NCBI RefSeq assembly: GCF_910591885.1
Contig: NC_063285.1
Coordinates: 8,465,395 to 8,529,394 of the forward strand
Direction of reading: 5' to 3'
DNA: 64,000 bases
DNA from: Bombus terrestris
Lineage: Eukaryota; Arthropoda; Insecta; Hymenoptera; Apidae
Of this stretch, positions 35,524 through 47,479 are shown piece by piece. The translations under genes were made by a program, and so were the position numbers. Below the pieces are notes generated by a model, which was not told where the DNA came from, ran no database searches, and worked only from the letters and a program-made list of their open reading frames with translations. Within the stretch, counting starts at the first letter, position 1. Every line of letters begins with the position of its first letter.

Positions 35524-35860
35524 TTACGAGGGGGTACCTCGGAAGTGTGAGCCTTGCGAATTCTCGAAATTCTCGTCATGGCCATTTGACGGGGTCTCAT
35601 TAAAATCACCGACACAGACTTCACAGACACTGGTTTTATCAACAACAATTCCCCAACTCCGGACTTGATCGACATCGGACTTGATCAGCGCTGGACACTT
35701 GATCGACACCAGACACTTGATCGACACCGGACATTTGATCGGCACCGGACTTCGTCGATAACAACGTTGACCGACCACGCTATTAACCGACGAGGATAAT
35801 AAGATACATATTCTCTATATAAAACTAGAACGCAGACTGATAAGTATAATGCATAATGAA
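35524..35860 (-). other. Sequence adjoining the minus-strand LTR, with an 18-bp minisatellite
   Basis: Next to the LTR-like end at 35861 and extending away from it, the minus strand has an open frame (35778-35524, 84 codons) formed partly by about five 18-bp units of the TTGATCGACACCGGACAC type (35663-35760), giving repeats of the form P(V/A)(S/L)IKC. If the neighbour is an LTR this is its 5' internal region. No capsid or polymerase motif is present. Confidence 0.4.
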
Positions 35861-36354
35861 TGTAGTATCTGAATGGGTCTTAGAGGAAAGGACAAGTAAT
35901 GATGTTTTGATTTAATAAATGATATTCGAAGCAACGAAATGATTACAATGCTGTCGTACGTCTTATTCTCATAGGCGGCTTCCGACTTCCCGATTCACAC
36001 TCTTCGGCTTCTACGCTCGCTCGCTCTCGCTTCTCAACTCACACTCTGCACACCTTTTGCATCCGTCCTCTCCGGCTTCTCAACTAACTCTGCCTTTAGC
36101 ATCTCTTTGTCTTTTCCCGCCCTATCGCGTACGTGTCCCGAAAACGCCCGTGGCCAGGGTCACGCAGGCCTTTTCCACGAAAACTATTCACTTAAAAAGA
36201 AGACCGACGACACATTGATGTACCGACGATGCCGCGGCTCTTGCAAGTTTGTTTACGGTTCGGCCGATACCTTAGGCCTTTTGGCCCCGATACTACATGA
36301 ATATGCTTATTTTTGCATAAAGAATTATATCTTGGCCGAATATTTGATATAACA
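35861..36354 (-). mobile_element. LTR-like repeat, minus-strand copy
   Basis: This is the uninterrupted 494-bp partner of 31314-32436, in opposite orientation, starting TGTTATATC and ending ACTACA on the minus strand. It has an ATTAAATCAAAA stretch near its end. It is GC-richer than the surroundings. Confidence 0.55.
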
Positions 36355-36510
36355 GAGCATCTTCAACATTTTTCAGGGTTAATCGACATTTCGATTTTAA
36401 ACTCGTCAATTATGAAGACATCGCTTTGCGACAGATACGCCATAAGTATGCCATAAGTATATGCGTTGCGATTTATAATTTAAGAAATTCTACTGTAAAC
36501 CTAACTTGTA

Positions 36511-36630
36511 TTAGGTTGTCTTAAATGTTTCTTTCGTTTTATAAGGAAATAATTTTATATTATTATAGTGTATAATATAGCATATAATATATTAGTATAT
36601 AATATAGAAATATATATATATAATATATAT

Positions 36631-36677
<47 letters not shown>

Positions 36678-36836
36678 TTTAATATTATTTTATTAAATTA
36701 TATATGATCCAATATTTGTTCCAATAGAATATTCGATAAAATAATAGAAAACCAAATAGTACGAATAATATAAAGCAAAAATGTCGTGCGTCTATTGTTT
36801 CCTTATAAAACGAAAGAAATTTTTCAGACAGTCTAA
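36511..36836. mobile_element. mariner-like MITE with internal (TA)n
   Basis: The left end TTAGGTTGTCTTAAATGTTT and reversed right end TTAGACTGTCTGAAAAATTT share the family layout, including TTTCTTTCGTTTTATAAGG in both arms. TA flanks both sides. A (TA)n expansion fills about 36600-36672. Confidence 0.7.
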
Positions 36837-38204
36837 TACTTTGCTCGAGCACGATGCAAACAATTGGTTCGACTCTGCGTCGATTATTGTTGTTGCCAAT
36901 TAATACTGTTGCCGATAAAAGCTCTTGCCGGTGAATTGTTTTCGGTAAAAGCAGTGTCGATGTACACCCAGTACATATAAATTTTGGTTTAAAGCTTTCT
37001 TTGTTACGTAGTGGTAAATGAGAAATTGTTCGAAGAATCGTATGTTGTATTACGCAGAACACCCGGTATAGTTACAAATCTACCTTACGGTGAAGAATTA
37101 TTTCTCAACTCGCAGCCACCGCGTATATAGACCCGCGTATCACATGCGTATTCCTTACACGCAAACCATAAAAAGTTATTATGTAGAGGAATTCACACCG
37201 CGTAGGAATATGCGAATTTCCAACTTTTAACGCAACACAGTGAAGGAATACCGCGTTCGCCACGAGTACAAGAGTTTTCGATCTTGAGAGGATGCGTGGG
37301 GAATCTATACTGAGTGGACCATAAGTCATTCTGCCATTTACAACTTATATAACTTTCTTTCGTTGTATATTTTTAAGTTTCCATTTCCAGATTTTTCAGG
37401 TCTGCCTTTTAGAAATATACAATGAAAAAATTTACAATATAAACGAGTATAAACTTTCAAATGAAGATAAGATCTGATTTGCTACTCTTTGTGACATAAC
37501 GTCACAGCACACTGTAATTTTTATGGGATGCAAATCACGCTGATGAGCTACTTTTGGGCTTTCAGTACTGCAAAACTTAGTGTTCCATTTATTAACATAA
37601 GAAAATTTGGGGGGGGGGGGCGGGGGGGAGATGGCTGAAGTTTATTATTAAACTCATAAAAAGTTTACTGCATATATTTCTATCAAATCAACAAACTTTA
37701 TTTGTTATTCTAATCATACACTATTAAACGAAAACTACTAAATTTAACAGAAACCAAATGCTAACCCATGCAAGCATGAATTCTTCTCATACACATTACG
37801 TATACGTTATAGTACATATTCACACATTACATACATTACATATACATTTGCAATATAAAGAATTTATTCGTCAGGCATATTAATCTCATTTTTCGTCTCA
37901 TTTTTTGACATCATATCGATGTCGTTTCAACCTGAATCAATCGTTGGAAAAGACGCAAACGAAACAAGAAACCGTGTGGTATTTCCTGTTTGCACTTCTA
38001 GCTTTATCCTTCGATGTTAGTACAGCAGATCAAAGATAATCCTCCGCCCATCTTCCTCTGTTCGGTTTTCTCACGTAGATTTGCGTCGTTTACTAGATAC
38101 ACAGGTAGATAGATATACATTGATTACCAAAATAAATAAGTTGCAATCAATATAACATCGGCATCTTACGTCAACACAATTTATGCGTCCTACCGAAATG
38201 TGTT
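36837..38204. other. No gene seen; G12CG7 tract at 37609
   Basis: Short frames only. A run of 12 G, a C and 7 G at 37609-37628 stands out in AT-rich DNA. Repeated ACA(T)TACATA low-complexity sequence lies near 37790-37850. Confidence 0.5.
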
Positions 38205-38670
38205 GGGAAATCCTAACCTAACCCTAACTCTAACTTCCCTCACTTTTTTTTTTAAACGTGGAGGAAACCTTCATGGACATCCCGCGCCTTCTGCGGAAGG
38301 TCGCTCTAATGCCGGATTCCTAGCGCTTAAAACTTCCACAATGGCCATCCCGGACCCGTGAGAAGGGGAACCTGAAACCACAAAGGCATCCATCATCGAC
38401 CCCCTCGTGTATGGACTCGCACACGAGTGAAGGAAGATGTAGACCCCCACCCTTATATCTGTCCCAGGGGCTACGGCACATTGTGCGGCCATCGCACACC
38501 GGGCTCCGTCCTCGGGGAATCCTTTTCTTTTTCTTTTTTTTTTACGTAGAGGAACCTTCATAAGCATTTCGCGTTCTCTGAGGGGTCTGGGGCGGGGAGG
38601 AGGAAGGGTAGTACCGGAAGGGAGACCTTAACCTCAACCTAACCCAAACCTAACCCTAACCCTAACCTTC
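38205..38670 (-). mobile_element. Two retroposon tails between telomere-like repeats
   Basis: Poly-T runs near 38246 and 38532 are each followed by (A)ACGT(G/A)GAGGAA(A)CCTTCAT and a GC-rich block, as at 3715-3830. On the minus strand these are element 3' ends with poly-A. Immediately left is CCTAACCTAACCCTAACTCTAAC (23 bp, 38212-38234) and on the right, 38636-38668, CCTAACCCAAACCTAACCC and further CCTAA units. The 98-codon minus frame at 38567-38271 spans this GC-rich element and is not a gene I recognise. Confidence 0.55.
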
Positions 38671-39600
38671 GTTAAGTAAGTCAAGTTGCACGTCAATCAC
38701 CTGCGCAGAAGTCAAACTAAATTAGAAAAAATGCAACGACTCACTGCTGTTGATATCGATTTTTTTTAATTACAATATAAAGTATCAAGTGGCAGCAAAA
38801 GTTTTTACGGATGTCGCAGCATAATCTTTTTCGAAATATAGGTTATGTTGCATGTTAAAACAAATGCCAAGTGATGTCCTTTACCAGTTGACATAACAAA
38901 AGAGCTCGAAGATACAGTCGTGCTAATGTATAGTGAATAAACTTTGAATTATGATTGTTTGGCATCTTCCCCTAATTATCGTGCCCACTGAGGTGAAGGT
39001 AGGTACAAATTTGGAACAGCATTAAAGAAGTTGAGCCATTGATTTTGGAAGTAAAATTCAATTGTTTTTATTCGCTGCTCCACTGTGAATTTTCCAATTA
39101 TAAAATTCCAAAAAATAAATTTTAAAAGTGTATAAAAAATTGTAAAATATAGAATAAAAGAGTTTAGAGTTATATAACGTCTAAACGAGAAAGCGACTTA
39201 CAGGCCACCCTGTACTTAAGATTTGTCACGTCAGACGGTTTGAGGTCGAAAGACAATTTGCGTCGCTCGTAAAACCCTTCTGTAGTTTCATCCTATCGGA
39301 TCACTAACTCCTAGTCCACCGGAGTACGAATCGCAATCTACAGACTCCAGATATTTGATGACTCAGACATTTTGGCAAATGTGTGTCATCTTCATGTGCA
39401 GCGCAACGTGTCATTGTCGTCAGTTCACGTAACATAAACTACCATTTATTATCGCAAATGTAGAACACAAAATGCAGTTTAATACTAATCTTATCAGGTC
39501 AAATGGCCGGTTTCAAAATTTAATTTAAAATTGTACATTCATCGTTTTTTCCTTTGTTCATCTAACTTTACATAAACTCTTATATTATCTGGTTAATCAA
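38671..39600. other. No gene seen; one CACCCTG end
   Basis: GGCCACCCTGTA near 39203 is a right terminus of the CAGGGTG group without an identified left end. Confidence 0.4.
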
Positions 39601-39985
39601 TTTCTAAATTTTTGTTAATTTCTGTTAAGTTCTGCCAGTGTGTTTTATAAGTTTAAAAAAGAGGCTAAAATATCGTGTAGCAAAACGTCCACAAATGCCT
39701 CATTAGAAGATTATAACAAAAATATAAAATGCAACAAATACAGCAGCACTGTGTGACTTTTCTTATTCTGTATCAACTAACAATAAGAGAAAGGATATCG
39801 ACGTACGTATACGTTTGTTGCATTTGATATTCTCGTTATAATTTTTTAATGAAGAATTTATGGACTTTTCGCTACGAGATATTTGAGTCCCATTTTTAGA
39901 GACTATTCTTCAGAATATATTTAAAAACATTTCTTAGAATACACTGGCAAAGTTCGTACACTAAACTGCAGGACACCTTGTATAA
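39600..39985. mobile_element. Fold-back element ending ACACCTTG
   Basis: The left half (CTGCCAGTGTG, CGTGTAGCAAAACGTCCA, ATTATAACAAAAATATAAA, ATGCAACAAA) is mirrored by the right half (TTTGTTGCAT, TTCTCGTTATAAT, GGACTTTTCGCTACGAGA, CACTGGCAAAG) around about 39780. The right end is GACACCTTG before TA. The left terminus has decayed. Confidence 0.55.
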
Positions 39986-42900
39986 TTTAATTGTAAAAGC
40001 TGAGTTGGTTTTTCCTTGACTTTCTTCAATTTAAAAAATGCTAAGTCTTACATAAATTCTCTTCAAGTCGTTTTTATTTGTTAAACCTGTCTCCCTCCCT
40101 AGAAGAATTGGTAGGATCTGCACAACGCGAGATTTCAGTGCTTCCCTTGAGGTTCAAGTTGGCGAGGTTCAACAGGATATCATTTTTATCGCTAATGCAA
40201 ATGAATTTTTTAATACATAGCTACATTGAATTTTATTCTGTCCAAGCCTTGAACCACCTAAATGCTTGAGGTGGTATTAAACGTGTTAGTGTATTAAGGA
40301 GACGAGTGGTAAAATGTAACAGTTAATGTACTTTAAAATCACGTTAAATACAAGTAGAAAGAAAGATCGATTCCACCGTAGAGGTCGCTGTGCAGCGATA
40401 ATTCGCTATGCAGATCGCTACGAGGACTCTCGTAATAATTCGCTATAAAGACTGGTTATACCGCTCGTAATGATATTGACTGATAATAGTCGATGAGGAT
40501 ACTGATACTCTAGAGAACACGATCGTCTATTTGTAACTACAGTTGTTATTGTAAAAAGTTCGAGTGTAATTCCGGTTGGCGATTACAAATAACGGTGATG
40601 ATGCTTTGATCTGGAGTTCGTTACTTCTTGAATTCACCAAATCGAAACAGCGTTAACACTCTAAGGCGCAACGATATGAGTCATTCCTGATTCGAATCGT
40701 CCGATGACACATGTGTCGTTACATGCTCTTTCTAATACCATAAACACTTCAAGGTTAGGAGGCACATCTTCATTGTCACTTGCATTGTGATCTTTTTCCA
40801 ATTAGAAAATTTAACACGTTAATAACAATATAATATTTTTTCAAATTCCAAAACTATTTTGTACGATATTGGCCTAGATATTAACATTTTGGTAATTCTG
40901 CATATAGAGGACATACCTCACCTATTTTGATAAACTTGAAATATGTTGTCAAGGTCAATGTTCGTCTCCGGGCTATGTATTTACGAAAAGTTTCAATGAA
41001 AGATCATAGTCGAACAAGCATAGTAAACATGCCTCTATATCAATTTGATCTGACTGCGTTTCATTCAATAGATTTCTCGGAAAGTATCGAGTCACTACCC
41101 GTACTATAAGGGTAGTTACACAACGAAACGCGGTTTACAGTTTAAGCTCCATTTCTTTCGTTCTACTTAATGAAAAATTCTGAGGAAAATCAGGGACATT
41201 CTACTCGGTGGCGTGCACGTCTGTGAATTTTTCTAGAATTTTTTTGCTACAAAATCGATTTTTAAAAAATTCGGAAAATTTTCAAATGCTGAGTTTGTAT
41301 CGATATTGACGTTAGGCCACGTTTATATTTTTACAGTACTAGTGTCTTGTTACGAATATTAATGTGTAATTTTTTCAGATTTTTTGACACGCGGGAGTAT
41401 AGGTAAAAAAACATTAGAAACCGGTATTTGTTTATATCATTGCCTTAATCGTACACGTAACCATGCTAATATTTTGTCAGTTTTAGCAGCTTGTTGTGAT
41501 CATTAACTATATATTTTATGACAATTTTCCCAGATTTTTCCCACCAATGCATCATAGGTAAAAAAAAATTATAAATCGAGTCTTCCCAATTTTCTGCACA
41601 AAAGAATGGCCATCCCCTGTAATCGACATACTTTGTACATTAAATGATCATTATATGCGATTATTATATTAAAACTGGTTACCTCTCTCAGCAATGAGTT
41701 AAGTTAAAATTGGATTATATGAAAATGCGCTCGCCTACTTCAGAATTAATCAGAATTAATCGTAACATAAATTGTATCGAAATTTTTAACACGTATAGGA
41801 AAAAGTTGTTCAGGATATTCAGCTTGACAACATGTTCCAAGCTCATTGAAATCGGCCAGATGCGCCCTTTTTTTTATATAAATACCAACACCTTTTCATC
41901 ACCGATTTGTGGAGACCTATATTGCAAAGGTCAAATATTTATTTTTCAATTCCATCAAAATTTGTGTATTTATCGAGCCATCTCAGTACTTTCAATTGGA
42001 CGTTTCTGTTTTTCGAAGCCATTGCATGGTAGATCTCTCAACGTTGTAGATTTTTGTAATTATTACGGCAGTTTCACACTTCTTCCTTTTTACTGCTGAA
42101 GTGTCTCTCGTTTTATTTTAACACGTTGACCACCGGCACGAGAATTTTATTTATTTTGCTCCGAGAGCTGGGACAGTCTGAAATATACTACACCAATAAC
42201 ATTTAATTCTCGCAAAATATTACATCGTATTTGCGTATTTTAAATTACAACCACTTTTCTATAATCAGACCAAACGACTGGAGCTTCTTCTTTTTCGAGA
42301 AGTTAGGAGAACTAGCTTATTGGATGAGGTGCAATACAATTTTTGTTAAATAAATTGATAATTTGTTGATTAATTTTGTTCGATTAAAATTGGTCGAAAT
42401 CGAGAGAAAAGTGCAGGACGCTTTTTATTATCTACTTTAATCTAAGACTATAATGAATATTTAAACAATACGTTTGGTAGATTTATGTCAATTACACAAG
42501 GTGACAAATAAAAGGAAAAAGGGTCTTCAATCATGTCTGCGCGCTTTTTGAAAAAAGCTCAAGTCGTCTGGTCCAATTTTTTAAAAATTATTCCGTTTCC
42601 AAGATGTATTAACGAATATTAACAAATTCTGACGCGGGAGCCTCAGCTGGATACCGCCTGCAATTCCCGTGAGTCTATAGCTGATAGCCGCAAGGTTCTG
42701 CTGTTAAAACGACAGTGAATTTAATCTATAATCATTCTTCTATTTTTCATTTACAAGCGTTTGTCTTGTTCTATCCAGCAAATTCTCGTTGCGGGTAACT
42801 GGTGAAATCATCCGTCTCTGATTTCATCTTCCGGCTTCGAATCTTCTGGGTCCATGGCCAGGAAGCTGCACATGAGATTTCCCGCCCATACACTGCCTAT

Positions 42901-43237
42901 CTATTTCCATAGAACGTTGTACTCGACGGAAGGCGTTTTCTTTATTTCACAATATCATTTTATTTTACAATATTAGAAAAAGCACGTTCAAGTACGGAAA
43001 CACCGGAAGCTACACGACATAACGTGTAGCGAATTAAGTCCAGCAATCGCAATAACGTGATCACCTTGCATTCCTTGAGCGGCCATTAGGAGGAGCAGGT
43101 CATTGACCGTACAGCGAAATTGTGTCGCGAAATTATCTCAATTCGCATTTCCTGTGAATTCGTTATCAAGCGAGGAATATGCCCGGAACTGTTGAGGATG
43201 ATAACGTGACTAGAGGAAAGAAAAAGATTTTGCCAGA
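39986..43237. other. No gene seen in about 3.2 kb
   Basis: The longest frame is 129 codons at 41710-42099 (+), AT-rich and unrecognised. A block near 41800-41880 (AGGAAAAAGTT, AAGCTCATTGAAAT) recurs weakly near 52838-52892, suggesting an old dispersed repeat. AGATTTTT/AGGTAAAAAAA segments repeat near 41390 and 41550. Confidence 0.45.
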
Positions 43238-43460
43238 TGACGTGAGTTCACATCAGCGGCAAACAAGGATAGCATTTGAAATGACATGACATCAGGTGGA
43301 TGGTAAACAGGAACAGATTTTCAATTGACGTGAATGCTCGCCGGTGGCAAACAGCAACGGAATTCGAAATGACGTGAATGCCAGCGGCAAACGGAAGTAT
43401 AGCATTCGCAAGGATACGAATCCACGTCAACGATAGCGAGCCTGCTAATGTCAGCGACTG
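43238..43460. repeat. Degenerate tandem repeat (GACGTGAATGC..GCGGCAAACG)
   Basis: About four to five imperfect units of ~45-60 bp share (GAC)GTGA(A/G)T and GGCAAAC(A/G)G blocks. GC is higher than the flanks. Confidence 0.6.
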
Positions 43461-43823
43461 TATGTCATTCACACGTTGAAAAATTTTCCGTTCACGGAAT
43501 TTATCTTATTTTAAGCTAGCGCAGTGCCAGATGAGCACAGTGGTAGTCAACCTGTTAGCGCTTGGTACAACACATCTCCTCTTTGACGTCATTGTACATG
43601 AGAAATTACACGTGCAATATCAGCTTCGCGCTAAGGAAGTAGAAAAATATGAGATTGCAAAAGAAGAAAACAAATATACAAGAAAACAAATATAGGTCGA
43701 AGCACCTAAAACAGGCCACCTAAATATCTCGACTGTTATTGGTGACAGGAAGAAATGTGTCCGACTAAATTGGTACAGTGTCCAATGACACGTAATTTGA
43801 TTCAGTTTCAAATACGTAGCTGT

Positions 43824-44625
43824 TTGATAGGTGGACCTACAAAGGTCATATGAAGGTTAACTAGTAATCTGGGTTTTCAATGAAATCGTACCATCTACTG
43901 GAGCCTCTTAAACACGTACAATGACCTCTATGGTTAAAGGTCATTCAACTAAATAAACTAAAAATCAACAAGAGGAAATAATTTAATTTATGTAAGCGGT
44001 GGAATATTGAATTTTATGTATTGGTGGTTCATTAATTTACCAATACACTGCTACTTTTTAAACATTCAAAGTGATGTCCTTAAACACCGACGAATGCCTA
44101 AAGCGATGCAAGTGGTGGATACCACGGCGTATGGAATTTCGTTCGGATTAATCGCTGAGCGATCTACTGTTACGCGCGCCTTTTCATCTCTTCTCTGGCT
44201 GTCGATATTTCACTATACATTTGCTGCTTTAATTTTCATCATAAATAAAAATCCGCGAATAATCTTGAACGTAAATGCAATACGCTGTGATATCCCTCTT
44301 TAGAGTATCGCTTTAGGGCATGCATGGTGGAGATCATCTCTTTGAATATTAAAAGAAGCGGAGTACCAATACATTCGTAAATTATCGTATAAAATAACGT
44401 GTCCGATCGTTCACATAAAGCAAATTATTTTCTTCTGCCATTTTTGGTCCTTGAGCGACCTTAAATGATCTTGAGCCATAGGTGATTGTACGTGTTTTAA
44501 AACGACCTAGATGGTGTGAGAAAAAGCCATTCCATTTTCTATTTTATATTATACATCATTTTATGTTATTCCATTTCAAAGAATTACGTTGACCTTTATA
44601 CGACCCTTACGCATCCACCTATCAA
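43824..44625. mobile_element. Long-TIR element, TTGATAGGTGG/CCACCTATCAA ends
   Basis: The 11-bp ends are perfect inverted repeats, and similarity continues through AAAGGTC and the block ACCATCTA..TTAAACACGTACAAT..ACCT (left) against ATTGTACGTGTTTTAAAACGACCTAGATGGT (right; longer motif at 44486-44516), about 130 bp per arm. No TA or TTAA duplication is evident. About 0.8 kb, without a transposase; superfamily unknown. Confidence 0.7.
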
Positions 44626-44994
44626 AGAACTATTTACATAAAATTAAGTGCCCCTCGATAACGTGCCAGTTTGTACTGACACGTCTTCTTCTATTTTCTG
44701 CATGACAATAGAGGGCACCAACAGAGACTATTGTTTGGTTAATAAAACGTTTGAATAGTGGTACATTCGAATAACAGATTTTCGACCAGTGGAGGTTCCA
44801 TTATATTCGCCATGAGATACGATATATGTAAATCTATTGAATTGGAAAAAATTATACGACTATACATTGTAAAGAACATGTAAGTGTGATGCACGTGTTT
44901 TCTGCAAAAAAAAATATTGTCGCGGGCTTCGTAGCTTGTTCGTAGTTTTTGTAAGTTATGTGCTCATTGATCATAGTTCACTCAGTATTTTAAA

Positions 44995-45555
44995 TTAATA
45001 TAACGTGATATGTATAGTAGCATAATATAATATAACTTAATGCAATACCGTGTAATATAATATAACGTGTTATAACATTATAACGTAATAGTATATAACA
45101 TAATATAATACAGCGTAATATAATACAACGAAATACAATATACCACGTAATATAATATAACGTGATATGATATAACGTACTATAATATAACGTGTTATAA
45201 TATTAAAACGTAATAGTATATAACATAATATAATATAGCGTAATATAATACAACGAAATACAATATACCACGTAATATAATATAACGTGATATGATATAA
45301 CGTACTATAATATAACGTGTTATAATATTATAACGTAATAGTATATAACATAATATAATATAGCGTAATATAATACAACGAAATACAATATACCACGTAA
45401 TATAATATAACGTGATATGATATAACGCACTATAATATAACGTAATATAATATAATGTAATATAATACATTGTATTACAATACCACGTAATATAATATAA
45501 TCTAATATGATATAACGTGATATAATATAACGTAATATAATATAATGTAATACAA
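44995..45555. repeat. AT satellite with 125-bp higher-order unit
   Basis: Built of short TATAATATAACG-like words. ACGTGTTATAA recurs at 45065, 45190 and 45315, exactly 125 bp apart, with nearly identical sequence between. The array fades into irregular words at both ends. The 122-codon minus-strand frame here (Tyr/Ile/Leu repeats) is an artefact of the repeat. Confidence 0.9.
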
Positions 45556-46728
45556 TACCACATATAAAATACGTATAATGCTAACGAAGTGACAAATTTG
45601 ATAATTAATCGGAAGGATTAATCAAAGAGGATAAGATAAACACAAGATAAAAACAGCAAAAAATGCTCGATTTATACTAAATATCGATAGATGTCGTAAT
45701 GTGTAACTTATGGTCGTTTGTGTTTTTATTTCTTCGTTATTAAACCAAGAACGTGGATTTTATTCAACACGTGTATGCATAGGTGATTATGATGACCGAA
45801 AGCTTACTAAAAATTATTTCTTTCTGGATCAATATATCAAGCTACGTTGCACATTGACGTTTCTGTCGAAGAGGTTCGTCCCAAATTTCTCATATACGAT
45901 AAAACAACCCAGTTTTATACTACCCGTCTATTCGATGATACAATACTGCTCATCCTGGCAACTGGATTTAATACGACATACATATGCTGATTTCAATACC
46001 GTAATACAATAATGACTTGATTCCACACGAGTATAATTATTGCTCACTGATAATAGGGAAAAAAGTAACGACAGTGTTTCCATTTCATTCTATATACACG
46101 TAGGCACGTTTGCTTTATTTTGATCGATTTGTAGCAACACCATATGAACATCAGTGGAATGTATACAAATACAGTCGATAAAATCTCTGGCAACAATACT
46201 TTATATTATCAGCTGATGCGTTAATGAATATTCACATTTTTAAACTCCTAAATCTAAGAAACTAATTGTCTACCCAACTTGATAATTTATTATAATTAAT
46301 GTTTCACTTTAATTAGAAGGTTTCATTCGGCATAAAATCCAGTTACAAAATGGGACATAAACATTTTTCTCTTTTTGTAGCTCACCATTAAAAAATCTGT
46401 CTCTGTCAGTTAACAATCCTTCTTCCAATTCCATTTCTTCTCGGTGTTTAATTTTTTCTATTCTTGAATCAATATACTTGCTATTATTGGTAATAATACC
46501 GGAGTTGAGAAACGATCAGCTATTTTGAAACACGTGTTTCGATGTTGGTGTCACACCATAAACTGAGGGGTATCGATGACGTGATGGTAAGCTGAAACTG
46601 ATGCAGATTTCGTGAAACTTACGCGTCGTCGCATGCATCGCAACGTGTATCAACGAGGCCTTAAGGTTTGACGTAGACAATTGAGTTTTGTCACGCGAGC
46701 GTTTCGATATTAGATTATACTGTACATA
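45556..46728. other. No gene seen
   Basis: Short frames up to 100 codons (45710-46012, +) of no recognised kind. Confidence 0.45.
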
Positions 46729-47479
46729 CAGGGTGTCTCACATAATGTGGTCAATCCATTAGAGGAGTAGGAAAAGAGACGATTCTACGTGGAAAAATAA
46801 ATCGAAAATGTAGAATAAAATTCGTTTTCGAGAAAATCGATTTTGAAAATTTATCAGGTGCATTTGAACATAGCTAATTTCTGATTGGAGAGAAACAAAT
46901 AATCGATAATAGGTTATCTTACGTGCGAAAATAAATGAAAAGTGGAACACAATTTCCCCGTTTTATGCTTCATAAAAAAATGCAGTTCGAACACGTTTAG
47001 ATGAAAATTAGCGCCTAGTACTCGTCATGATGATAAATTCATGTTCATCTTTCTTGGAAACGAAATGTATCGTGTAATGGAATGAAATATTTCATTCTAC
47101 ATTTTCGCCTTATTTTTACATGTACAATAACCTCTTGTCCATTCCGGAATTGGTTATGTTCGCTTATAATTAATATTTTATATAATATTAATATTTTAAT
47201 ATTAATATATATATTATAATATTTATAATATAATATTTTATAATAATTTTCAAAGTGGATTTTCTTGAAAACGAAGTCTTGGATAAAAATATTAATATTT
47301 TATTAATTAATAATATTAATATTAATTTATTAATTAATAATATTAATATTTTATAATAATTTTCAAAGTGGATTTTCTCGAAAACGAAGTCTTGGATAAA
47401 AATAATTTTTATCTTATGTTCTCTACTTATTTTTAGTGTCACTTCCTAATCACTTAACCACGTTATGCGGAATATCTTG
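46729..47479. mobile_element. Inverted-repeat element, CAGGGTGTC end
   Basis: The left end CAGGGTGTCTCACATAATG and reversed right end CAAGATATTCCGCATAACG pair with mismatches and are flanked by TA. Inside, a segment TTTTCAAAGTGGATTTTC plus TTGAAAACGAAGTCTTGGAT occurs twice (near 47248 and 47358). Confidence 0.6.

Noticed and set aside
38271..38567. 98-codon minus-strand frame, GC-rich
   Set aside because: Spans two poly-A-tailed retroposon 3' ends and has no recognisable protein motif; more likely the element's untranslated end.
38636..38668. CCTAA-type repeats as a true telomere
   Set aside because: Only about 30 bp, degenerate and internal; similar short motifs are scattered at 1.9, 13.6 and 58.2 kb.
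41710..42099. 129-codon plus-strand frame
   Set aside because: AT-rich, Ile/Phe/Asn-heavy, without any motif; consistent with chance at this window size.
45195..45563. 122-codon minus-strand frame of Tyr/Ile/Leu repeats
   Set aside because: Product of the AT satellite with 125-bp unit.
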